Shown: piece by piece, positions 35,496-44,985 of the stretch | Numbering within the stretch: position 1 is the stretch's first letter | Layout: each line of letters opens with the position of its first letter | Assembly (NCBI RefSeq): GCF_015291645.1 | Contig: NZ_CP030055.1 | Location: 124,001-188,000 of the forward strand | Reading direction: 5' to 3' | Length of the DNA stretch: 64,000 nucleotides | Source of the DNA: Bradyrhizobium sp. CCBAU 53340 | GTDB lineage: Bacteria; Pseudomonadota; Alphaproteobacteria; Rhizobiales; Xanthobacteraceae | Position numbers and translations under genes: made by a program | Notes under the pieces: model-generated | The model's database searches: none | What the model saw: only the letters and a program-made list of their open reading frames with translations | Told to the model about the DNA's origin: nothing

Positions 35496-37958
35496 ATGCA
35501 CGACGAGAACCACACGCATCACAACGACGGCAGCGCGCATCCCGGATGCGGCTGCTCCGCCAAGGCCGCGCCGCCCGCTGCCAAGCCTGCCGCCTCGTCC
35601 TGTTGCGGCGGGCACGATGATCACGCCGGCCCTGCGCACCATCACGGCCATGACCATGGCGCCGCCGCGACAAAGGTTCTCGATCCCGTTTGCGGCATGA
35701 CGGTCGATCCAGCGACGTCGAAGCATCGCTTCGAGCACCACGGCGAGACGTTCCATTTCTGCTCGGCCAGCTGCCGGACCAAGTTCGCCGCCGATCCCGC
35801 AAAATACCTCACCAAGGACAAAGCGCCCGAGCCCGCGATGCCCGCGGGCACGATCTACACCTGCCCGATGCATCCGGAGATCCGCCAGGTCGGACCCGGC
35901 AGCTGCCCGATCTGCGGCATGGCGCTGGAGCCGGAGGTCGCAAGTCTGGAGACCGGCCCCAACCCGGAGCTCGCCGACATGACGCGGCGATTCTGGATCG
36001 GCGGCGCGCTGGCGCTGCCGCCTGTCGTGCTGGAGATGGGCGGCCACCTCGCCGGTCCGCACAATTGGATCGACCCGACTCTCTCGAACTGGATCCAGCT
36101 CATCTTTGCCACGCCCGTGGTGGTGTGGGCCGGCTGGCCATTCTTCGTCCGCGGCTGGCAGTCGCTGCTGACGCGCAATCTCAACATGTTCACGCTGATC
36201 GCGATGGGCACTGGCGTTGCCTATGTCTACAGCCTGATCGGCACCATCGCGCCGCAGATTTTCCCGGAGACCTTCCGCGGCCATGAGGGCGCAGTCGCCG
36301 TCTATTTCGAAGCGGCGGCCGTCATCACTGTGCTGGTGCTGCTCGGCCAGGTGCTGGAGCTGCGCGCCCGCGATGCAACATCCGGGGCGATCAAGGCGCT
36401 GCTGCAGCTTGCGCCGAAAACCGCACGGCGCGTCGACACCGATGGCAGCGAGCATGAGGTCGAGATCGATACGCTGCATGCGGGCGACCGCTTGCGCGTT
36501 CGGCCCGGCGAGAAAGTGCCTGTTGACGGCGTGATCCTGGAAGGCCGCTCCTCGCTCGATGAGTCCCTCGTGACAGGCGAATCCATGCCCGTCACCAAGG
36601 AGACTGGCGCCAAGGTCATCGCCGGCACGCTCAACCAGTCCGGCAGCTTCATCATGCGCGCCGACAAGGTCGGCCGCGAGACGCTGCTGTCGCAGATCGT
36701 GCAGATGGTCGCGGACGCACAGCGCTCGCGCGCGCCGATTCAGCGGTTGGCCGATCAGGTCGCGGGCTGGTTCGTGCCATCAGTGATCGCCGTCGCCATC
36801 GTTGCCTTCGCCGCCTGGGCCTGGTTTGGGCCGGAACCGCGGCTGGCCTTCGGCCTCGTCGCCGCCGTCAGCGTGCTGATCATCGCCTGTCCCTGTGCGC
36901 TGGGTCTTGCGACCCCGATGTCGATCATGGTCGGCGTCGGCCGCGGTGCGCAGGCCGGCGTGCTGATCAAGAACGCCGAAGCGCTGGAGCGGATGGAAAA
37001 GATCGACACGCTCGTGGTCGACAAGACAGGCACGCTGACCGAAGGCAAGCCCAAGGTGGTCGCGATCGTCCCGGCATCAGGCTTTGCCGAGGATGACATC
37101 CTGCGGCTTGCCGCCAGTGTCGAGCGTGCCAGCGAGCATCCGCTGGCCGACGCGATCATGCGCGCCGCGAAGGGGAAGCAGCTTGCACTCGGCCAGGTCG
37201 AAGGATTCGACTCGCCGACGGGCAAGGGTGCCGCCGGCAAGGTCGATGGCAAGACCATCGTGCTCGGCAACGCCAAGTATCTGACGTCGATCGGCATCGA
37301 CACCAAGACGCTCGATGCGGAGGCCGAGCGCCTGCGTGGCGATGGCGCCACCGTCATCAACATGGCCATCGACGGCGCACTTGCCGGCCTGTTCGCGATC
37401 GCCGATCCGGTCAAGGCATCGACCCCTGACGCGTTGAAGGCGCTCGCCGCCGAAGGCATCAAGGTGATCATGCTGACCGGAGACAACCGCACCACGGCGG
37501 AGGCCGTCGCGCGCCGGCTCGGCATTGCCGATGTCGAAGCCGAAGTGCTGCCGGATCAGAAGAGCGCGGTGGTGACGAAGCTGCAAAAGGCCGGTCGCAG
37601 CGTCGCGATGGCCGGCGACGGCGTCAACGACGCGCCGGCGCTGGCCGCGGCCGAGGTCGGCATCGCCATGGGCACCGGCACGGACGTGGCGATGGAAAGC
37701 GCCGGCGTCACCCTTCTGAAGGGCGATCTCACCGGCATCGTGCGGGCGCGAAAACTGTCGCAGGCGACGATGAGCAATATCAGGCAAAACCTGTTCTTCG
37801 CCTTCATCTACAACGCCGCCGGCATTCCGATCGCCGCTGGCATCCTCTATCCAACCTTCGGCCTGCTGCTGTCGCCGATCATCGCAGCCGCGGCGATGGC
37901 GCTGTCCTCGGTGAGCGTGGTCGGCAATGCGCTGCGGCTGCGCGCAACGCGGCTATGA
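35496..37958 (+). CDS. copA: Copper-translocating P1B-type ATPase with His/Cys-rich and YHS N-terminus
   Basis: 820 residues from ATG 35496 ([12 protein letters not shown]), with GGAG upstream. The N-terminus is His/Cys-rich (about 1-58). A YHS domain ([18 protein letters not shown], about 62-105) and a heavy-metal-binding domain ([20 protein letters not shown]) replace the usual ferredoxin-like HMA domains. The core has CPC in [17 protein letters not shown], phosphorylation loop [10 protein letters not shown], the HP motif in SEHPLAD and [11 protein letters not shown]. It exports Cu(I) from the cytoplasm. It is divergent from csoR, sharing its operator. Confidence 0.95.
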   Translation: MHDENHTHHNDGSAHPGCGCSAKAAPPAAKPAASSCCGGHDDHAGPAHHHGHDHGAAATKVLDPVCGMTVDPATSKHRFEHHGETFHFCSASCRTKFAADPAKYLTKDKAPEPAMPAGTIYTCPMHPEIRQVGPGSCPICGMALEPEVASLETGPNPELADMTRRFWIGGALALPPVVLEMGGHLAGPHNWIDPTLSNWIQLIFATPVVVWAGWPFFVRGWQSLLTRNLNMFTLIAMGTGVAYVYSLIGTIAPQIFPETFRGHEGAVAVYFEAAAVITVLVLLGQVLELRARDATSGAIKALLQLAPKTARRVDTDGSEHEVEIDTLHAGDRLRVRPGEKVPVDGVILEGRSSLDESLVTGESMPVTKETGAKVIAGTLNQSGSFIMRADKVGRETLLSQIVQMVADAQRSRAPIQRLADQVAGWFVPSVIAVAIVAFAAWAWFGPEPRLAFGLVAAVSVLIIACPCALGLATPMSIMVGVGRGAQAGVLIKNAEALERMEKIDTLVVDKTGTLTEGKPKVVAIVPASGFAEDDILRLAASVERASEHPLADAIMRAAKGKQLALGQVEGFDSPTGKGAAGKVDGKTIVLGNAKYLTSIGIDTKTLDAEAERLRGDGATVINMAIDGALAGLFAIADPVKASTPDALKALAAEGIKVIMLTGDNRTTAEAVARRLGIADVEAEVLPDQKSAVVTKLQKAGRSVAMAGDGVNDAPALAAAEVGIAMGTGTDVAMESAGVTLLKGDLTGIVRARKLSQATMSNIRQNLFFAFIYNAAGIPIAAGILYPTFGLLLSPIIAAAAMALSSVSVVGNALRLRATRL

Positions 37959-38013
37959 GGGAGCGGAGCGTTGCGTGCGCTATGGGCAGGTGGTGATGAG
38001 TTCGCGGAGGCAA

Positions 38014-38060
38014 CCCCTCATCCGGCGCTTCGCGCCACCTTCTCCCACAAGGGAGAAGGA
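38014..38060. repeat. Short palindromic element downstream of copA
   Basis: Two small hairpins: ggcgcttcgcgcc and ccttctcccacaagggagaa plus gg. It lies between the convergent copA and HMG-CoA lyase genes and could end transcription from either side. Confidence 0.6.
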
Positions 38061-38074
38061 AGGAAGAAAGAGTC

Positions 38075-39022
38075 CTACGCCGCCTTCGCTGCACTCCCGC
38101 CCGGCAACCCGGCCCGCGCCAGGCCGCCGTAAAGCTGCTCGTTCGGCATTTCCTCGCGCAGGATCTTGCGCACCGCGATCAGCCTCTCGAGATCGATCCC
38201 CGTGGCAAAACCCTTGCTCTCGCACAGGAATACGAGATCCTCGAACACGACATTGCCGGTCGCGCCCGGCGCGAAGGGGCAGCCGCCGAGGCCGCCGAGC
38301 GAGCCGTCGAGAATGCGGACGCCTTCATCGAGCGCGGCGGCTGCGTTGGCGATGCCCATGCCGCGGGTGTCGTGGAGATGGATGCAGATCGGCTTTTTCC
38401 CTGCGAGCTTGACTGCGGCGCGCGATAATTCACCAACCTGTTTCGGCCCGGCATAGCCGACGGTGTCCGCAATCGCGACGAAATCGACCTCGGCTTCGAG
38501 GCATTTGTCGACGAGCCGCAGCACCTCTTTCGGGTCGACCGCGCCCGTGATCGAGCAGCCAAGCGCCATCGAGATCGCGGCGTTCACCAGCGGCTTGTGC
38601 GCGCTGGCGTCGCGCAGCTCGCAGAGGCGCTTGATGTTGGCGATCGCGGACTCGCGCGACCGGTGCGCATTGGCCTGGCTATGCTCCTCGGTCGCCGACA
38701 CCACCGAGGCGATCTCGCCGACGCCAGATTCCAGGGCCTCGTTGACGCCGCGCTCGTTGAGCGCAAGCGCAATGCCATGAGCACCCGGCAAGCTCGCCAC
38801 CGTCGTGATGACGTCGCGAACATCGACGAATTGCGGAAAGGTTTTGGCCGGCAGGAACGAGCCGACCTCGAAATGCCTGACGCCAGCGGCATATTCCTCG
38901 CGCACCCAGCGCTGCTTGGCCTCGGTGGACGGAAATTTCTTGACGAGCTGGAGCCCGTCGCGCAGGCCGACTTCGCGCAAGCTGACGCGGTCAGCGGGAT
39001 AAATCGTCTCGATCCGGCTCAT
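38075..39022 (-). CDS. Hydroxymethylglutaryl-CoA lyase
   Basis: A 315-residue DRE-TIM metallolyase. It has the N-terminal LREVGLRDGLQ (metal-binding Asp), metal histidines in CIHLHDTRGMG, and the HMG-CoA lyase signature GGLGGCPFAPGATGN with its catalytic cysteine. It cleaves HMG-CoA to acetyl-CoA and acetoacetate. It overlaps the preceding CoA-transferase gene by 4 bases (ATGA), so the two are coupled. This supports a pathway in which the transferase activates an acid and the lyase cleaves it. Confidence 0.93.
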   Translation of the reverse strand: MSRIETIYPADRVSLREVGLRDGLQLVKKFPSTEAKQRWVREEYAAGVRHFEVGSFLPAKTFPQFVDVRDVITTVASLPGAHGIALALNERGVNEALESGVGEIASVVSATEEHSQANAHRSRESAIANIKRLCELRDASAHKPLVNAAISMALGCSITGAVDPKEVLRLVDKCLEAEVDFVAIADTVGYAGPKQVGELSRAAVKLAGKKPICIHLHDTRGMGIANAAAALDEGVRILDGSLGGLGGCPFAPGATGNVVFEDLVFLCESKGFATGIDLERLIAVRKILREEMPNEQLYGGLARAGLPGGSAAKAA

Positions 39023-40197
39023 GCGCGCCTCCCAGCGGCTTTTGACGTGACGTCGTTGTTGTCATCGATCTCGGCGCGGACCGCCGAGGTGTCGGCGCCG
39101 AGCGGTGCGACCTTCAGGCCTTCGCCGAGGTGGTTGCCGTTCCACTCGATCGGCAGCGTCGGGACATGGAATGGTTTGCCGTCAGCGGCAACATTGGTGA
39201 CGAGACCACCGGGCCGCAGCACGTGCGGGTCGGTGAGGAGATCCTCGGGCCGGTTGATCGGCGAGAAGCAGATGTTGAGTGCGTCGAGCTTCTGCGACAG
39301 CTGCGCCACGTTCTGCTGCCGGATGATCTCAGCCACACGCGGAAGGATCCGTGGCCGCGCCAGGATACGGTCGGTGGTGGTGCGCAAGCTCGGGTCATCG
39401 AGAAACTCGCTCAAGCCGAACTCGCGGCAGAACGCCTGCCAGTGGCCCTCGGTCACGACGCCGATGAAAATGCGGCCGTCGCCAGCGGCATCGAAGATGT
39501 CGTAGATCGGCCAGGCATGCTCTCGCTCCGGCATCGAGCGCGGCTTGTTGCCGGTCATCTCGTATTCGACCATGTGCTGGGCGACCAGGAACAGGCAATT
39601 CTCGAACAGGCCGATGCGGATGTCGGCGCCGTCGCGCTTGCCCCCGCGCTTCTGACAGAGCGCGGCGAGAATCGCGATCACGCCGAACATGCCGCCCATG
39701 ATGTCGTTGGCGGAGGAGCCGACGCGCTGCGGCTTTTCTTTCGTGCCGGTCATGGCAGCGAGGCCCGACATCATCTGCACGACCTCGTCGAGCGCGGGAC
39801 GATGCTCATAGGGGCCGGATAGAAAGCCCTTGTGACCGGCAATGATCAGATGCGGATGAATGCGGCGCAGTTCGTCAGCACCAAGGCCCTGCTTCTCGAG
39901 CTGGCCGTCGCGAAAATTCTCCAGGAACACGTCGGCCATCTGCAGCAGCCGGTGCATGGTATCGCGGTCTGCAGCCTTCTCGAAGTCCAGGACGACACTG
40001 CGCTTGCCGCGGTTGAACAGCGGAAAGAATGCCGTGCCCATGCCGCCGAGGGAGCGGGTCTTGTCGCCGGCGGGCGGCTCGACCTTGATCACCTCGGCGC
40101 CCAGCTGCGCGAGGATCATGCCGCAGGTCGGGCCCATCACCATGTGGGTCATCTCGACGACCCGCACGCCTTCGAGCGGCAGTCCGGTCTCAGCCAT
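39019..40197 (-). CDS. CaiB/BaiF class III CoA-transferase (SUGCT-like by context)
   Basis: A 392-residue interlocked-dimer CoA-transferase. The N-terminal VRVVEMTHMVMGPTCGMILA and VIKVEPPAGDKTRSLGG are family hallmarks; the catalytic Asp is expected in SSANDIMGGMFGVI. It transfers CoA from a donor such as succinyl-CoA to a carboxylic acid. Human SUGCT of the same class uses 3-hydroxy-3-methylglutarate or glutarate. Coupling to HMG-CoA lyase makes hydroxymethylglutarate the leading substrate guess. It is divergent from a LysR regulator. Confidence 0.9.
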   Translation of the reverse strand: MAETGLPLEGVRVVEMTHMVMGPTCGMILAQLGAEVIKVEPPAGDKTRSLGGMGTAFFPLFNRGKRSVVLDFEKAADRDTMHRLLQMADVFLENFRDGQLEKQGLGADELRRIHPHLIIAGHKGFLSGPYEHRPALDEVVQMMSGLAAMTGTKEKPQRVGSSANDIMGGMFGVIAILAALCQKRGGKRDGADIRIGLFENCLFLVAQHMVEYEMTGNKPRSMPEREHAWPIYDIFDAAGDGRIFIGVVTEGHWQAFCREFGLSEFLDDPSLRTTTDRILARPRILPRVAEIIRQQNVAQLSQKLDALNICFSPINRPEDLLTDPHVLRPGGLVTNVAADGKPFHVPTLPIEWNGNHLGEGLKVAPLGADTSAVRAEIDDNNDVTSKAAGRRA

Positions 40198-40262
40198 GCG
40201 TCACTCCCTGTCCGTTCGGCAAAAGACTAGGTCTTCACAAGCCTTCTTAAAAATATAATCTG

Positions 40263-40280
40263 TCGAAGATTGCCTTCGCA
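40263..40280. promoter_or_regulatory. LysR-type operator candidate
   Basis: CGAAG-ATTGC-CTTCG, a 15-bp dyad fitting a T-N11-A LysR box. It lies in the 104-base interval between the divergent CoA-transferase and LysR genes. Confidence 0.5.
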
Positions 40281-40301
40281 GTTCTAGAACGCTGGACCCC
40301 C

Positions 40302-41234
40302 ATGGATTCGCGCCAGCTCCGCTATTTCATTGCCGTCTACGAGCAGCGGAACCTGTCGCGCGCGGCGGACCAAGTGAATGTCGCGCAGTCCGCGCTCAGC
40401 CATCACATCTCGAATCTGGAGGCCGAGTTCGCAACGCCGCTGTTCGAGCGCAAGTCGCGCGGCATGGACCCGACCGCGGCCGGCGAGCGGCTCTACGAGC
40501 ACGCCCGCATCATCCTGCGCGCGATGGCGGAGGCCGAGACCGAGGTGCGCGAGGGCGCCCGCGTCATTGCCGGTGAGATCTCGATCGGCATGGCCAATTC
40601 CGGCGTCAAGGCGATCGGCGTCGAGCTGATGCGCACGGTGCTGACCAAATATCCCAAACTCAAGCTGTCGCTGACCGAGAGCCTGTCGGGCGCGACGCTG
40701 ATGCATCTGATGGTCTCCAATGTCGACCTCGCGCTGGTCTACAATCCGCCGTCGGAGAAGGAGCTGATCACGGAAGCCGTGCTGGAAGAGGAGATGTTCC
40801 TGGTCGGCATTCCCAAGCTGGTCGGCAAGGGCAAGGCGCCGATCCGCTTCGAGGAGCTGAGCCGGCTGCCGCTGATCCTGTTGCGCTACGGCCTCGGCCT
40901 GTCCTCGCGCGCGCTGCTCGACGATCCCGTGCTGCTCAAGCGGCTGGAGGGCGGCGCGATCCTGCACGCCAATTCGATCACCGGCATGACCGGCGCGCTG
41001 GTCGAGGGACTTGGCTGCACCATCGCGACAAAGCTGTTCGCGCGGGAGGAACTCGCCGCCGGCCGCCTGGTCGCGCGCCGGGTGATCGATCCAAAGCTGA
41101 CCCGCACGCTCTATCTCTGCCGCCTGCGCAACCGCCCGATGACTTACGCGATGGAAGAGATGCGGCGGCTGATGCTGTCGCTGATCGCCGAGCAGGTGCG
41201 CAGCGGCAGCTGGCAGGCGGAGCTGGCGGGGTGA
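40302..41234 (+). CDS. LysR-family transcriptional regulator
   Basis: 310 residues. The N-terminal winged HTH (about 1-60) has QLRYFIAVYEQRNLSRAADQ, VNVAQSALSHHISNLEAEF and LFERKSRGMDPTAAGE. The periplasmic-binding-protein-like effector domain follows (about 90-300). It is divergent from the CoA-transferase/HMG-CoA lyase operon and upstream of an MFS gene, so it is the expected activator of this catabolic island. The effector is unknown. Confidence 0.93.
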   Translation: MDSRQLRYFIAVYEQRNLSRAADQVNVAQSALSHHISNLEAEFATPLFERKSRGMDPTAAGERLYEHARIILRAMAEAETEVREGARVIAGEISIGMANSGVKAIGVELMRTVLTKYPKLKLSLTESLSGATLMHLMVSNVDLALVYNPPSEKELITEAVLEEEMFLVGIPKLVGKGKAPIRFEELSRLPLILLRYGLGLSSRALLDDPVLLKRLEGGAILHANSITGMTGALVEGLGCTIATKLFAREELAAGRLVARRVIDPKLTRTLYLCRLRNRPMTYAMEEMRRLMLSLIAEQVRSGSWQAELAG

Positions 41235-41254
41235 CAGACGACCGCCAACTCCGG

Positions 41255-41340
41255 CGTCATGGCCGGGCTTGTCCCGGCCATCCACGCCTTGCCACACAGC
41301 ACGAAAAACGTGGATGCCCGGGACAAGCCCGGGCATGACG
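41255..41340. repeat. Inverted-repeat element, cgtcatggccgggcttg family
   Basis: The ends cgtcatggccgggcttgtcc and ggacaagcccgggcatgacg pair, and each arm folds on itself. It is the second copy of the element at 20855-20950. It opens a spurious frame ([10 protein letters not shown]) that runs into the MFS gene. Confidence 0.85.
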
Positions 41341-41501
41341 ACCCCTCTGCCCGCCTTCGAAAATCTCGAACGCTTCCATCGATATGTTCTTCTGGATTTC
41401 CGCTCCCGACCCGCCAAACATGGCGCGGTCCGGCAGAGCTTGCGAAACCTCAGAGACGAGCCGCCGGGAACCGCGCGTCGAGCGCGCCACGGGAGGACAT
41501 C

Positions 41502-42917
41502 ATGAGCGTTGTCGGCATCGACACAGGCTTTGAGCTCGGCGCTGCACCGTCAGGCCCGGACGAGATCTCGCGGCGGCTCGAGGCGATGCCGGCGACAAGC
41601 CAGGTCTGGAAGCTGGTCATCCTGCTCTCGCTCGGCGGCTGCTTCGAGATGTATGACCTGTTCCTGACCGGCTACATCGCGCCAGGCCTCAGCCGCAGCG
41701 GCCTCTTGAGCACGACGACCCAGGCCTTCTTCGGCTTCTCCGGCATCGGCGCCTTCGTCGCCGCAACCTTTGCCGGCCTGTTCGTCGGCACCTTCTTCCT
41801 CGGTTTCCTTGCCGACCGGTTTGGCCGGCGCGCGATCTTCACCTATGCCCTGCTCGCTTACACCACCGCGTCCGTGATCATGGCCTGCCAGACTTCCTCC
41901 GGAGGTCTTCTGTTCTGGCGCTTCCTTGCCGGGATCGGCATCGGCGTCGAGGTCATCACCATCGATGCCTACATCACCGAGCTGGTGCCAAGCCGGATCC
42001 GCGGACGCGCCTTTGCGGTGAACCAGGCGATCATGTTCATCGCCGTGCCCGTCGTCGCCTTCCTCGCCTGGTGGCTGGTGCCGCTCGCGCCCTACGGCGT
42101 CGAAGGCTGGCGCTGGGTAGTGCTGATCGGCGCCGCCGCCAGCATGATCATCTGGGTGCTGCGGCTGTTCCTGCCCGAGAGCCCACTTTGGCTGGCGCGC
42201 CACGGCCGCACCGAGGACGCGTTCCGGATCGTCGCAACGCTCGAAGCCAGAGGCGGCAGCGCGGCAGCGGGACCCGCAGCTTCGCTCGCGCGACCGACGG
42301 CGCAGGCGACCCGGCAGGTCAGCTTTGGCGATCTGTTCAGGCCGCCCTACCTTTCGCTCGTCGTCCTGTTCATGGTGTTCAACCTCTGCCAGGCCTTCGG
42401 CTTCTACGGCTTTGCCAATTGGGTGCCGACGCTGCTGGTGGAGAAGGGCATCACCGTCACCAAGAGCCTGCAATATTCCTTCATCGTCGCCTTCGCCTAT
42501 CCGATCTCGCCGCTGCTGGCCGCGAGCTTTGCCGACAAGTTGGAACGACGCTGGATCATCGCCGGGGCCTGCATCGCCATCATCGTGTTCGGCCTGGCGT
42601 TCGCGCAATTGACCGAGCCCGTACTCTTGATCGTCTGCGGCGTGCTGCTGACGGCGAGCAACACCACGATGTCCTACGCCTATCACGCCTACCAGACCGA
42701 GGTGTTTCCGACCCAGATCCGGGCACAGGCATCCGGCCTCGTCTATTCCATGAGCCGGCTCTCCGCGACCTTCTCGGGCTTCATCGTCGCCTACATGCTG
42801 AAGGAGGCCGGTGTCATCGGCGTGTTCGGCCTGATCACCGTGGCGATGCTGATCGTGGTGATCGCGATGGCGCTGTTCGGACCTGATGTTCGCGGCAAGG
42901 CGCTGGATACGGTCTGA
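41502..42917 (+). CDS. MFS metabolite transporter
   Basis: 471 residues from ATG 41502, behind GGGAGGA; the longer open frame starts inside a repeat. A twelve-helix MFS of the sugar/organic-acid porter type: FEMYDLFLTGYIAPGLS in helix 1, motif A FLADRFGRRAIF, RFLAGIGIGVEVITIDAYI in helix 4, ELVPSRIRGRAF after it, and FPTQIRAQASGLVYSMSRL in the second half. Aspartate in helix 1 suggests proton-coupled uptake. It follows the LysR gene, so it probably imports the acid handled by the CoA-transferase. Confidence 0.87.
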   Translation: MSVVGIDTGFELGAAPSGPDEISRRLEAMPATSQVWKLVILLSLGGCFEMYDLFLTGYIAPGLSRSGLLSTTTQAFFGFSGIGAFVAATFAGLFVGTFFLGFLADRFGRRAIFTYALLAYTTASVIMACQTSSGGLLFWRFLAGIGIGVEVITIDAYITELVPSRIRGRAFAVNQAIMFIAVPVVAFLAWWLVPLAPYGVEGWRWVVLIGAAASMIIWVLRLFLPESPLWLARHGRTEDAFRIVATLEARGGSAAAGPAASLARPTAQATRQVSFGDLFRPPYLSLVVLFMVFNLCQAFGFYGFANWVPTLLVEKGITVTKSLQYSFIVAFAYPISPLLAASFADKLERRWIIAGACIAIIVFGLAFAQLTEPVLLIVCGVLLTASNTTMSYAYHAYQTEVFPTQIRAQASGLVYSMSRLSATFSGFIVAYMLKEAGVIGVFGLITVAMLIVVIAMALFGPDVRGKALDTV

Positions 42918-42935
42918 TTCTCAACTCCCTCTACG

Positions 42936-43022
42936 CGTCATTGCGAGGAGCTCTTGCGACGAAGCAATCCAGGATCTTTCCGCTGAGACAGTCTGGATTG
43001 CTTCGCTGCGCTCGCAATGACG
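42936..43022. repeat. Inverted-repeat element, cgtcattgcgag family
   Basis: The ends cgtcattgcgag and ctcgcaatgacg pair, as do inner arms gcgacgaagcaatcca and tggattgcttcgctgc. It is the second copy of the element at 35063-35148. Confidence 0.85.
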
Positions 43023-43032
43023 GAGGAGAGAG

Positions 43033-43058
43033 CCTCTCCCCGCAAGAACGGGGAGAGG
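43033..43058. repeat. Short palindrome of the cctctcccc family
   Basis: Arms CCTCTCCCC and GGGGAGAGG around an 8-base loop, just before the stop of the S53 peptidase gene. It may act as its transcription end; no T-run is seen. Confidence 0.65.
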
Positions 43059-43070
43059 GAGAACATCAGC

Positions 43071-44714
43071 TCACGCCGCCAGCAGATCCTGCAACGCCGC
43101 GCCGTTGGGAACGCCGAGACCGGAGCAGGCATCCCAGCCGGGACCGGCCTTGTACATGCCGTGCAGCGAGCCGGTGATGTCGTTGTTACCGTCCGTGATG
43201 TCGCGGAACACGCCATGCGCATGTGAGGCATAGATCAGCGGGTTGATGAAGCCGACCGTCTTGCCGAACTTCCTGGTCGTGGCCTCGTTGATGCGGGCGA
43301 TCAGGCCGGCCATCAACGGGGCCACTGCACTGGTACCGCCGATCGTGGTCATGACGCCGTTGAGGAAGATCTGATAGCCGGTCGCGGGATCGGCATCGCC
43401 GGCGACGTCAGGAACGCCGCGGCCGCTGCGGTGGGCCGGCGATTTCGGCACATGCGCATTGGCCTGATATTTCGGCTCCGCGAACATCACGCTGACGCCG
43501 CCGCCGCCGGCGCCGTCCTGCGGACCGCCGTTCCAGACCACCTCCGTGATCTTGCCGTTCGACGCCCTGAGATTGGTGCCGCCGCAGGCGAGCGCAAACG
43601 GGCTGGAGGCCGGGAAGTCGGCGTGCGGCTTGCCATCCCACCCGTCAGCCATGTCGGCCGAGCCGTTGTCGCCGGACGCGACACAGACGGTGACGCCCAT
43701 CGCCGCAGCGTCGCGGATCGCTTCGTTGAGACCGTCGACGAATTGCTGCGAGCTCTCGGGATCCTCCGGTCCGCCCCAGCTGATCGAGATCACCGATGGC
43801 TTTCGCGCGGAGTCGTGGACGGCGGCCTTCACGGCGTCGATGAAGCCGTTGGTGGTGTTGGGCGCGAAATAGACCACGATCTTGGCGCCGGGCGCGATCG
43901 CGCCGGCCACCTCGATGTCGAGCACGACCTCGCCGTCGGCCTCGGAATGGCCGGGCTTGTTGGCGCCGCCATCAACGCTCGCGGGCGCGATCTGCGGCAT
44001 CGGGATGCCGGCCTTCTTGAAGAAGGTTTTCAGATCCGACGTCTTGTAACCGGCCCCGGTGGGATGGCCCTTCTGGTCGATGTCGTTGAGCTCGATGATG
44101 GCGATGCACTGGCCGGCGCCGGTTTCTCCGCCGGGGAAGTTGTAGAGCTTTGCGATCTCTTCAACGGAGAAGCTGCCGCCCTGCGCCGCGCGTGCGGTCG
44201 CTCCCTTGCGCGGCGGCTTGCGCCGGAAATGCGGCTGCGCCACCGGCCGGTTGTCGAGGCCATGCACTCCGACCACGATACCCTCGAGCTCGGCCGGAAT
44301 CTGCACGTTGCCCTTGCGCATGCGGTAGGTCGCGCCGTCGTGTCTGACCTTGTTGAGCTTGACGCCGAAGGCGGCATTCATCGCCTTCACCGTGCCGGTC
44401 AGCTTCACCGTGCGGGAGGCCAGGTGCACGCTCTTGACGTTGAGGTCGTGGTGATGGGCGAAATCGTCGATCTTGGCGACATCGGCCGTATCGGCACCCA
44501 TCTGCTCGGCGAACTCGGCGCGGGAAAGATATTTCCGCTCGCGCGGTGGTTGTGCACCGAGCGCCATCACTTGTTCGTCGTCGGCACGCTTGGCGCGCAG
44601 ACGAACGCTGATCTCGATTTCCTGCTTGGGATCAGCCGTGCCGACGACCTTGGCCCCCTTCGGCAATTTCCGGGCGCTGTTCACCAGCGTAACACGCTTG
44701 GTCGTGCTTGCCAT
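43071..44714 (-). CDS. S53 (sedolisin/kumamolisin-type) serine-carboxyl peptidase
   Basis: 547 residues. An N-terminal pro-domain (about 40-165) with RKYLSRAEFAEQMGAD and VHLASRTVKLTGTVKAMNAA is followed by the subtilisin-like S53 catalytic domain. Catalytic residues: the Glu and Asp four apart in DGEVVLDIEVAG, the oxyanion Asp in CVASGDNGSAD, and Ser in GGTSAVAPLMAGL. The C-terminal calcium site is FRDITDGNN plus GPGWDACSGLG. No N-terminal signal peptide is visible, unlike most secreted sedolisins. It is divergent from a phosphorylase-like gene. Confidence 0.93.
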   Translation of the reverse strand: MASTTKRVTLVNSARKLPKGAKVVGTADPKQEIEISVRLRAKRADDEQVMALGAQPPRERKYLSRAEFAEQMGADTADVAKIDDFAHHHDLNVKSVHLASRTVKLTGTVKAMNAAFGVKLNKVRHDGATYRMRKGNVQIPAELEGIVVGVHGLDNRPVAQPHFRRKPPRKGATARAAQGGSFSVEEIAKLYNFPGGETGAGQCIAIIELNDIDQKGHPTGAGYKTSDLKTFFKKAGIPMPQIAPASVDGGANKPGHSEADGEVVLDIEVAGAIAPGAKIVVYFAPNTTNGFIDAVKAAVHDSARKPSVISISWGGPEDPESSQQFVDGLNEAIRDAAAMGVTVCVASGDNGSADMADGWDGKPHADFPASSPFALACGGTNLRASNGKITEVVWNGGPQDGAGGGGVSVMFAEPKYQANAHVPKSPAHRSGRGVPDVAGDADPATGYQIFLNGVMTTIGGTSAVAPLMAGLIARINEATTRKFGKTVGFINPLIYASHAHGVFRDITDGNNDITGSLHGMYKAGPGWDACSGLGVPNGAALQDLLAA

Positions 44715-44985
44715 GACTTCCTCCGTTTGTGATTGGAAGGCGGATTGTCGCGCCTCAACTATAGGTGTAATCTCAACAGAGAATTGGTTCAGATGATTGA
44801 GCGATTATTTTCAGAAAAATGCTTATCTGGCAGAGCCAGTGCTCTGCCGCCTCAAATCGGCACGGAATGGGTCAATAGCCACGACCATACCGTGAATAGG
44901 TTTTCGATCTAAGATTGTACCCGTCGGCTGATCTGGCCGACCAATGAAAGCTGTTTGTCCAAATCAATTGGCGGAGTACTGCGCA

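Noticed and set aside
41259..41501. N-terminal extension of the MFS frame ([10 protein letters not shown]...)
   Set aside because: Encoded by a palindromic repeat; a strong Shine-Dalgarno sequence precedes the ATG at 41502.
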